A stretch of DNA of 45,525 bases from Bacillota bacterium (GTDB taxonomy: Bacteria; Bacillota; Clostridia; Lachnospirales; Lachnospiraceae), in assembly GCA_023437715.1 (NCBI GenBank), contig JAEZFK010000064.1, positions 1 through 45,525 on the forward strand. The letters run 5' to 3'. This document shows, one piece after another, positions 16,664-22,991 of this stretch (its first letter is position 1; every line of letters begins with the position of its first letter). The notes under the pieces are model-generated. The model worked only from the letters and a program-made list of their open reading frames with translations, was not told where the DNA came from and ran no database searches. The position numbers and the translations under genes are program-made.

Positions 16664-16687
16664 GCATTATTGAATTATTGAAAGCTG

Positions 16688-16724
16688 AAAAGCTGCCGCA
16701 TAAAACCTGCGGCAGCTTTTTGAT
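16688..16724 (+). terminator. Terminator of frl unit 1
   Basis: A 13-bp perfect stem (AAAAGCTGCCGCA at 16688-16700 with its complement at 16708-16720) is followed by a T run. Confidence 0.85.
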
Positions 16725-16918
16725 TTACGCCTACGGCGAGCAGAGCGAGCATGCCTGCCTGTTCATTCGGCCGCCGCATTCTTTATTATTTTATAAAAAT
16801 TGTGCACATAGGAGAAAGGCGATGAAGAAAAGCCTGGTTTTTTTGAAATAAGTATCAATTGAAAAAAACACGGCATGTATTGTTATGAAAAAATAATCAA
16901 AAAAATAAAGACAAAGCC
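16725..16918. other. Intergenic region between the two frl units
   Basis: No gene is seen. A GC-rich stretch with repeated GCGAGCAGAGCGAGCATGCC-like wording at 16735-16760 is followed by AT-rich DNA. The GC-rich part may be a member of a dispersed intergenic repeat. Confidence 0.35.
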
Positions 16919-16947
16919 TTGATTAATTATTATAAATATGATATAAC
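16919..16947 (+). promoter_or_regulatory. Promoter of frl unit 2
   Basis: TTGATT (16919-16924) and TATAAC (16942-16947) are separated by 17 nt, 46 nt upstream of the kinase start. Confidence 0.65.
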
Positions 16948-16963
16948 AAAATAGTACAAAATA
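16941..16963. promoter_or_regulatory. Candidate operator of frl unit 2
   Basis: Two overlapping copies of ATAKWACAAAATA-like sequence (16941-16953 and 16951-16963) cover the -10 box. Read on the other strand they are TATTTTGTTATAT and TATTTTGTACTAT, close to the TATATTGTATTAT over the -10 of unit 1. Confidence 0.4.
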
Positions 16964-16993
16964 AATAACAATTTATAAAACATGGAGGAATCT

Positions 16994-17920
16994 ATGATCA
17001 GTGTATTGGGGATTGGGGATAATGTCTGTGATAAATATCTTCACATAAAAACAATATATCCGGGAGGAAATGCCTTAAACCTTGCGGTCTTTGGGAAGCT
17101 GTTCGGTGCGAAAGCGGCTTACCTGGGAACTTTCGGCGATGATGAAATCGGTCAGCATGTATATTCCGTGGTGAATGAGCTGGGAATTGATTTGTCCCAC
17201 TGCAGGCTGGAACAGGGAGAAAACGGCTGTGCCAGAGTTTTGCTGGTGGACGGAGACAGGGTATTTCTTAAAGGAAACCGGGGAGGCATTTCCAGAATAA
17301 AGCCGCCGGTGCTTACGAAGCTCGATGAGCAGTACATCTCCGGTTATGATTTGGTACATACAAGCATTTACAGCTCTATGGAATCAGAACTTCCCAAGAT
17401 CAGAAAAGCGGCAGAATTTGTATCCATGGATTTTTCAGATCAATACGATGAAGTCTATTTAAGGTCATGCTGTCCCTACCTGGATTGTGCTGAAATTTCC
17501 TGCGGCAATATGGAAGAGGTTCAAATCCGAAAAACCATGGAACAGATTATGAAGTTTGGCTGCAGGCACATGGTAATTGCCACAAGAGGCGCCAGGGGAG
17601 CCTATGTGCTGATCGACGGGAAGATATATGAACAGTCTCCGTGTCTTGTTAAGGCCAGGGATACAATGGGAGCCGGAGACTCCTTTATCACATGTTTCCT
17701 GATAAATTATCTGGATGGAATAAAATCGTCCGTGGACTTCAGTGAAGAATCGGGAGACAGGGGAATTGTCCGGGCAGAGGAATATAAGGATATGCTGATA
17801 CGTGTCAGCCTTTACCGTGCGGCCGTATTTTCGGCAAAACAGTGCCGGCGGGACGGGTCCTTTGGATTCGGGAAAGAAATAGAATTGACAGAGGAAGATT
17901 TGCGCGTGATGGATAGGTAA
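16994..17920 (+). CDS. frlD: PfkB family carbohydrate kinase, fructoselysine 6-kinase-like (308 aa)
   Basis: The start is ATG 16994, preceded by GGAGG at 16984-16988; an in-frame ATG at 16982 lies on top of that ribosome site. The ribokinase-fold signatures are present: GGNALNLAVFGKLFGA near the N-terminus and DTMGAGDSF at residues 223-231, with Asp229 as catalytic base. FrlD phosphorylates the 6-position of Amadori compounds such as fructoselysine, making the substrate of the SIS deglycases. Members of this family often carry an N-terminal GIGDNVCDKY as here, which matches FrlD-type kinases. It begins the second unit, followed by the transporter genes. Confidence 0.82.
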   Translation: MISVLGIGDNVCDKYLHIKTIYPGGNALNLAVFGKLFGAKAAYLGTFGDDEIGQHVYSVVNELGIDLSHCRLEQGENGCARVLLVDGDRVFLKGNRGGISRIKPPVLTKLDEQYISGYDLVHTSIYSSMESELPKIRKAAEFVSMDFSDQYDEVYLRSCCPYLDCAEISCGNMEEVQIRKTMEQIMKFGCRHMVIATRGARGAYVLIDGKIYEQSPCLVKARDTMGAGDSFITCFLINYLDGIKSSVDFSEESGDRGIVRAEEYKDMLIRVSLYRAAVFSAKQCRRDGSFGFGKEIELTEEDLRVMDR

Positions 17921-17931
17921 AAGCATATAAT

Positions 17932-17951
17932 GGCCCGCCAGAAAAGGGGCC
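17932..17951 (+). repeat. Short hairpin between the kinase and binding-protein genes
   Basis: GGCCC (17932-17936) pairs with GGGCC (17947-17951) just before the ribosome site of the binding-protein gene. Without a T run it is more likely an mRNA processing or stability element than a terminator. Confidence 0.35.
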
Positions 17952-17970
17952 TTAAGGAAAGGAGACCATT

Positions 17971-19311
17971 ATGAAAAAAAGGTTATTAAGAAAGGTTTTA
18001 TGTGGGGGACTGGCAGGAATCATGGCATTATCCATGACAGCCTGCGGAGGAGGTACGTCGGCAACCGGTTCTTCCCAGGGGGGCGCCACCCAGGCGGCGT
18101 CTTCTGGCGGACAGAAAGTGATTAAATTCATGCACCGTTTCCCGGATGAGCCCTATAACAGCTTTATTGAGTCCAAGCTTCACGAGTATGAGGCAGCCCA
18201 TCCGGATATTAAATTTGAGATTACCAGCGCACAAAATCAGGAGTACAAGGAAAAGATTAAAATTGTGGTGGGAGGAGATGACACGCCGGATATTTTCTTC
18301 AGCTGGGTCGGTGATTTTACAGAGCGGTTTATCCGTGAAAATCTGATTCTGGACCTGACGCCCTATCTGAAGGCTGATTCGGCATGGAAGGATTCCCTGA
18401 TTGAGTCCCAGATGGCCCAGTATACCAATAAAGACGGAATGGTCTATGGAGTTCCTTTCCGTCTCGACTGTAAATTATTCTTCTATAACACCAAAATATT
18501 TAAGGACAACAACCTGGAAGCGCCAAAGACATGGGATGAGCTTATAGCGGCCTGTGAGAAGCTGAAAGCAGCAGGAATTACTCCCATCGCATTCGGTAAT
18601 CAGGAGCCATGGTCGGCCTCCCATTACATAGGAACATTAAATCAGATATTTGTTCCCGACGATGTGCGGGCAAAGGATTACGATCCTGCCAGCGGTGAAT
18701 TTACAGATCCGGGGTATGTGGAAGCATTGCAGTATTATCAGAAGCTTCTCCCATATATGACGGAAAATCCAAACGGTGTGAAGCCGGATATGGGAAGAAC
18801 AAGCTTTGTAATGGGAACAGCGGCCATGTATTATGCTGAGCTTATCGAAATTCCATATATCAAGCAGGATAATCCAGACATGGAATTCGGCATGTTTAAT
18901 TTCCCGAAGGTGGAAGGGGCAAAAGGAAATCAGGATGTTTTAACAGGTGTGCCGGAAGGCTTTGTGGTATCCTCTAAGACAAAGTATCCGGATGAGTGCG
19001 TGGAGTTCTTAAAATGGTTCCTGGGCAAAGAGGTGGGGACAGAACAGTGCCAGAAGATCGGCTGGTTCAATGCGGCAAAGGGAACCACAGAAGGTCTGAC
19101 AGATCCCGCATTACTGGACGGATATCAGGTGGTCATGAATGCAAAGGGCATGAGCGCGTGGCTGGATAATGCACTGTACTCCACCGTCTGCGATGAGTAT
19201 TTAACCGCTGTATCTGATTTGACAAACGGCGACGTTACGCCGGAAGAAGCCATGAAAAAGATTCAGGCAAAAGCAAAAGAAGCACAGACGCTTGTCGGTA
19301 CCACGAAATAG
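17971..19311 (+). CDS. CUT1 ABC transporter substrate-binding lipoprotein (446 aa)
   Basis: A lipoprotein signal is clear: basic start MKKRLLRK, hydrophobic core, and lipobox SMTAC with Cys25 as the lipidated residue, then a Gly/Ser-rich tether. The mature part is a family 1 extracellular solute-binding protein (IKFMHRFPDEPYNS, YKEKIKIVVGGDDTPDIFFSW, PKTWDELIAACEKLKAAG). It delivers the sugar-type ligand to the two permeases encoded downstream; by context this is an Amadori compound, the role of FrlO in Bacillus. An AAAGGAG ribosome site precedes the ATG. An unrelated oligosaccharide ligand cannot be excluded from sequence. Confidence 0.9.
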   Translation: MKKRLLRKVLCGGLAGIMALSMTACGGGTSATGSSQGGATQAASSGGQKVIKFMHRFPDEPYNSFIESKLHEYEAAHPDIKFEITSAQNQEYKEKIKIVVGGDDTPDIFFSWVGDFTERFIRENLILDLTPYLKADSAWKDSLIESQMAQYTNKDGMVYGVPFRLDCKLFFYNTKIFKDNNLEAPKTWDELIAACEKLKAAGITPIAFGNQEPWSASHYIGTLNQIFVPDDVRAKDYDPASGEFTDPGYVEALQYYQKLLPYMTENPNGVKPDMGRTSFVMGTAAMYYAELIEIPYIKQDNPDMEFGMFNFPKVEGAKGNQDVLTGVPEGFVVSSKTKYPDECVEFLKWFLGKEVGTEQCQKIGWFNAAKGTTEGLTDPALLDGYQVVMNAKGMSAWLDNALYSTVCDEYLTAVSDLTNGDVTPEEAMKKIQAKAKEAQTLVGTTK

Positions 19312-19339
19312 AAAGAGGATACAGCCGGTGTTATGGTTT

Positions 19340-19368
19340 GGCAGGCTTTTGATATTTAAAAGCCTGCC
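19340..19368 (+). repeat. Intercistronic stem-loop between binding protein and permease genes
   Basis: GGCAGGCTTTT (19340-19350) pairs perfectly with AAAAGCCTGCC (19358-19368) over a 7-nt loop, followed by TGTATTT. It may act as a partial terminator or an RNA 3'-end stabiliser so that the binding protein is made in excess of the permeases, a common arrangement. Confidence 0.65.
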
Positions 19369-19394
19369 TGTATTTAAGAAAGATTGGTGATGGC

Positions 19395-20267
19395 ATGAAA
19401 ACAAAGAAACGAACACCGTATTTATATATGCTTCCCGGGGTTTTTCTGGTTTTGTTTTTTGTTTATATTCCGGTTTTAATGAATATTGTATACAGCCTTT
19501 TCAGGCTTTCCTCTTATTCAGCCGGGCAGACATTTGTAGGGCTGGACAATTATAAGAGATTTTTCTCTGATCAGGTTTTTCCGATTATGCTTAAAAATAA
19601 TGTGGCATACTGCCTGATTTCCCTGCTCATCCAGGTGGGATTTGGAACCTTGCTGGCCCTGATTCTGGAAAGTAATGCCATTGGAGGCAGGGCGAAGAAT
19701 TTTTTCAGGAATGTTTATTATATTCCGGCCCTGATTTCCTTAACAGCAGTAGGCCTGATGTTCACCTTTATTTATGAGCCCAATATAGGCTTCATCAATA
19801 ACCTGTTAAAAACAGCCCATCTTCCGACCTTCGGCTGGCTGGGAGATTCCAAACTGGCAATTTACTGCGTTATAGCAATGAGCCAGTGGCAGTTTACCGG
19901 ATACATCACCCTTTTGATGGTAGTCGCTTTCCAGAACGTACCTCAGGAATATTTGGAAGCCGCCTCCATTGACGGCGCAGGGCCTTTCCGGCGTGCGGTC
20001 AGCATTATGCTTCCCCAGGCCAAGGAACAGCTCCTTGTCTGTACGATCATAACCATCATCGGCGCATTTAAGCTCTATACGGAGGTATACGCCACCACCA
20101 GCGGCGGTCCCGGAAACAGCTCCCAGGTGTTGGGATTGTTTTTATACCAGCAGGCATTTTTACATGACGATTTGGGAATGGCGGCGGTCACAGGCGTTTT
20201 CATTTTTGTGATAACAGTGACGCTCTCCGTCATTCAAATTAAAATGACCAATTCCGGCAAGAATTAG
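19395..20267 (+). CDS. CUT1 ABC sugar permease, MalF/UgpA type (290 aa)
   Basis: Six membrane helices are predicted by eye, starting with LYMLPGVFLVLFFVYIPVLM. The EAA loop that contacts the ATPase reads EYLEAASIDGAGPFRRAVSI near residue 195. It pairs with the permease encoded 10 nt downstream and with the preceding binding protein. No ATPase gene is present in the locus, so a shared MsmX/MsmK-type ATPase from elsewhere probably energises it, as for Bacillus FrlMN. The start is ATG 19395 with a weak GGTGATG purine-rich upstream site. Confidence 0.92.
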   Translation: MKTKKRTPYLYMLPGVFLVLFFVYIPVLMNIVYSLFRLSSYSAGQTFVGLDNYKRFFSDQVFPIMLKNNVAYCLISLLIQVGFGTLLALILESNAIGGRAKNFFRNVYYIPALISLTAVGLMFTFIYEPNIGFINNLLKTAHLPTFGWLGDSKLAIYCVIAMSQWQFTGYITLLMVVAFQNVPQEYLEAASIDGAGPFRRAVSIMLPQAKEQLLVCTIITIIGAFKLYTEVYATTSGGPGNSSQVLGLFLYQQAFLHDDLGMAAVTGVFIFVITVTLSVIQIKMTNSGKN

Positions 20268-20277
20268 GAGGTGGACA

Positions 20278-21099
20278 ATGAAGAAAGGTATTACAAAGCT
20301 TTTGCTGAATTTTCTGTGTATTGTAATATGTATCATAATAGTTGCCCCTCTTGGATGGATTGTCTTAAACTCATTAAAGACCAATCAGGAATTGTTTAAG
20401 AATTCCCTGTCATTGCCGGAAGTGTGGAAGCTTGATAACTATGTGAAAGCATGGAAAATGGGGCTGTATAAATATTTTGGAAATTCTCTTCTGGTCAGCA
20501 CCATTTCCCTTGGGGGCATCCTTTCCGTGTCCTCTTTCCTGGCCTATGGATTGACCAGATTCAGGGCCAAGGGGAGCAATCTCATATTTATTATTGTATT
20601 GGGGGGAATGGCCCTGTCAGAGCAGATCGCCCTGGTGCCCTTATATAAGATTCTCAAAGCAATTCATATTTACAATACATATGCTGCGGTCATCCTTCCC
20701 TACATTGCATTCCGGATTCCCTTTACTGTTTTTCTGATGAGGGCATATTTTATATCCATCCCGGTGGAGTTAGAGGAGGCAGCCGTCATGGACGGCTACA
20801 ACAGTCTTCAGATTTTTATGAAGATCATCATGCCTATCAGTAAGCCCATATTTGCCTCCTGCGCCATTGTAAACCTGAATTTTGTGTGGAATGAATTTTT
20901 ATTTGCCAATGTATTTTTAAACAACAAGGCGATTCAGACAATCCCTATTGGATTAATGACATTTAAAGGCGATTTGAAAATTGATTATACAACTACCCTG
21001 GCGGGGCTTGTAATTGCATCACTGCCATTGATCATTCTGTTCCTGAGTATGTCCAGGCAGTTTGTAAGAGGCCTTACCAGCGGAGCAGTAAAAGGATGA
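20278..21099 (+). CDS. CUT1 ABC sugar permease, MalG/UgpE type (273 aa)
   Basis: Six membrane segments and the EAA loop ELEEAAVMDGYNSLQIFMKI identify the second permease half of a carbohydrate importer. The N-terminal APLGWIVLNSLKTNQELF and C-terminal QFVRGLTSGAVKG are characteristic of MalG-type proteins. GGAGG sits 6 nt upstream of the start, and spacing from the first permease gene is 10 nt. It is the last gene of frl unit 2, followed by a large terminator. Confidence 0.93.
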   Translation: MKKGITKLLLNFLCIVICIIIVAPLGWIVLNSLKTNQELFKNSLSLPEVWKLDNYVKAWKMGLYKYFGNSLLVSTISLGGILSVSSFLAYGLTRFRAKGSNLIFIIVLGGMALSEQIALVPLYKILKAIHIYNTYAAVILPYIAFRIPFTVFLMRAYFISIPVELEEAAVMDGYNSLQIFMKIIMPISKPIFASCAIVNLNFVWNEFLFANVFLNNKAIQTIPIGLMTFKGDLKIDYTTTLAGLVIASLPLIILFLSMSRQFVRGLTSGAVKG

Positions 21100-21169
21100 G
21101 TTGTAAAAAATAGGATTGCATGTGATAAATGGAGATGACGGAACATATTCCTATAGTAAAACAGTCCAT

Positions 21170-21227
21170 AATAAAGACGGCGCCCTGACGGCGGTTTTTA
21201 CAGCCGGGTCAGGGCGCCGTCTTTATT
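21170..21227 (+). terminator. Terminator of frl unit 2
   Basis: A 20-bp perfect inverted repeat (21170-21189 with 21208-21227) containing GACGGCGCCCTGAC encloses an 18-nt loop and is flanked by A- and T-rich ends, so it could act in both directions. Confidence 0.8.
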
Positions 21228-21346
21228 CCGGAAAGCCTGTTATTTGATGCAAAAACGGCATTTATATGTTAGTATTAAAATGAGGCTGAGGTTCATTGAA
21301 AGAGCACTCATATTTGACGCAGGGCTGAATTAAAATTAAGAAAGCG

Positions 21347-21541
21347 GTGTACCGGCGGAAGGGCTATGCAGCGGAGGCTGTAAAAGGCATGGTGAAATGG
21401 GCATTGGGGCAAGAGGGGATCCGGTGCGTTGCCGCACAAACGGAAACAGGAAACAGCATATCCCAAAGGGTGCTGTTAAAGAACGGTTTTGTCCGTGATG
21501 GATACGGGGAGGAAGGGCCGCTTTTTAAAATTACATTATAA
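21347..21541 (+). pseudogene. Truncated GNAT acetyltransferase (C-terminal third, 64 aa)
   Basis: The fragment has the end of a RimJ/RimL-type GNAT domain: acetyl-CoA loop RRKGYAAEAVKGMVKWA, then VAAQTETGNSISQRVLLKNGF, a typical motif B segment. A full member has about 170-180 residues, so two thirds are missing. The frame is closed upstream by a TGA at about 21323 and only a GTG is available as start, with no good ribosome site. It is most likely a deletion remnant beside the frl terminator. Confidence 0.65.
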
Positions 21542-21653
21542 AATCATTCTTCCACTCAGGTAACGCCCAGGGCCAGGGCTTTTATTTTTGAAGAATTGCA
21601 CTTTCTCCGGAACCGTGCTAAACTAAAATAACTGACAGGAGGTAAGGAACGTA

Positions 21654-22568
21654 GTGGATGACAGAAAAGAGGCATGGAAAGCCTTTTCAAGGATAGGAGT
21701 CGGGTATGGAGCATTCCTGGCTGTGACATTTCTTTTGCAGTTCCAGATGGGGATCGTAACAGGAGCACTGCTTAATTTTGACATAGACATCGCTCATGAG
21801 GTCTGGTACATGCCTCTGGTTTCCCTGGCTTCCTACGGCTTTGGAGGTGGGATTACATATCTGATTGTAAGGGATATGCCGGTTCTTTCCAGGCCCGGTG
21901 TGAGGAAAGCCGGGGCCGGGTTTCTTATGGCCGGGTTTTTGATCTGTATCAGCGCATTGTTTCTCGGAAACCTGATCGGTCTGGGATTGATGAGTATGGT
22001 TTCCTCGCTTTCGGGAAAGCCTATGGTTAATCCCATTGCAGAAATGCTGCAGAATTTAAGCGGCTGGTCGATTTTTCTTACCATGGTGGTGCTGGCTCCG
22101 GTCTGTGAGGAAATCCTTTACCGGAAGGTGCTCATTGACAGAATCCGGCAGTATGGCGACAGGGCGGCTATTCTGGTGTCAGGCTTTGTCTTTGGGCTGA
22201 GCCACGGCAATTTCTATCAGTTCTTTTATGCCTTTGGGATCGGACTGGTTTTCGGCTATATTTATATTCAGACAGGAAAGCTCCGCTATACCATAGGGTT
22301 TCACATGGCGATCAACTTCCTTGGTTCCATTGTGGCGCTTTATGCCGCCCATAATCTGTGGATTTCCGCCGCCTATTCCATGTTCCTGATGGGAGGGGCA
22401 GCCGCAGGGCTGGTTCTTTTCGGAGCCGTCAGGAAAAAGCTGCATCTGGAGCCCGGAACGATGGAAATCCGGGGAAAAGGGCTTTTTCACGCCGTCGTTT
22501 TTAACCTGGGAATGGTTCTTTTCTTTCTGGCATCGGCTGCAGCCTTTGTGATTTCGGAGATTTCATAA
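21654..22568 (+). CDS. CPBP family intramembrane metalloprotease (CAAX protease/Abi family, 304 aa)
   Basis: The protein is a multi-pass membrane protein with the conserved motifs of this family: EEILYRKVLIDRI (EExxxR), FGLSHGNFYQF (FxxxH) and HMAINFLGS (HxxxN). These residues form the catalytic site in related prenyl-protein proteases. Eight or so hydrophobic segments are visible. Translation starts at GTG 21654 after an AGGAGG at 21638-21643. Bacterial members act in bacteriocin immunity, surface-protein handling or unknown processing; the neighbours give no clue here. Confidence 0.88.
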   Translation: MDDRKEAWKAFSRIGVGYGAFLAVTFLLQFQMGIVTGALLNFDIDIAHEVWYMPLVSLASYGFGGGITYLIVRDMPVLSRPGVRKAGAGFLMAGFLICISALFLGNLIGLGLMSMVSSLSGKPMVNPIAEMLQNLSGWSIFLTMVVLAPVCEEILYRKVLIDRIRQYGDRAAILVSGFVFGLSHGNFYQFFYAFGIGLVFGYIYIQTGKLRYTIGFHMAINFLGSIVALYAAHNLWISAAYSMFLMGGAAAGLVLFGAVRKKLHLEPGTMEIRGKGLFHAVVFNLGMVLFFLASAAAFVISEIS

Positions 22569-22575
22569 ATTGCGG

Positions 22576-22604
22576 TTGACACTTTTCGCCAATTATGTTA
22601 CATT
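22576..22604 (+). promoter_or_regulatory. leuS leader promoter
   Basis: TTGACA (22576-22581) and TACATT (22599-22604) are separated by 17 nt, directly before the T-box leader. Confidence 0.8.
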
Positions 22605-22611
22605 TGGATTT

Positions 22612-22897
22612 AGCAAAAATACTTTGATGAGGAATAGTAAGGGGTCTGAAGCATGCAGAGAGCCGGCGGTTGGTGAAAGCCGGTTGGGGAGGACGTCTGA
22701 ACTGGCCTTTGAGTAGCGTACTGAAAGAGAGGAAGCTTTCTGTGTAGGTATTGCCGGAATCCCGACCGTTACAGCGGGCGGATATGATTTTTCATGTCCA
22801 GTGAGAGCATACGTCTTGTATGAAATAGAGTGGTACCACGCGGTATATCCTGCGTCTCTATGGCTGTCCTTTTGGAAAGCCGGAGGCGCTTTTTCTT
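22612..22897 (+). promoter_or_regulatory. T-box riboswitch controlling leuS (leucine)
   Basis: The leader has stem I hallmarks (AGTA bulge near 22635, GGTTGGTGAAAGCCGG distal loop near 22667-22685), then GAACTGGCC with CTG at 22702-22704 as the likely specifier codon. The T-box sequence AGAGTGGTACCACGCGG lies at 22827-22843. The terminator follows: GCGTCTC (22852-22858) pairs with GAGGCGC (22883-22889), an inner GGCT/AGCC stem, then a T run. CUG is a leucine codon, in agreement with the leuS gene downstream. Uncharged leucyl-tRNA would stabilise the antiterminator and allow leuS transcription. Confidence 0.92.
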
Positions 22898-22991
22898 TAT
22901 GGGGATGAAGCTTGCAGAGCGGGTTTCGTCCTGATTTACCGCAGAATTTGAAACAGGGAGAATCCCTTTCGTAAAAGGAGGAAGTTTTATT

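Noticed and set aside
16982..16993. Alternative start of the PfkB kinase at 16982
   Set aside because: It lies on top of the GGAGG that serves ATG 16994.
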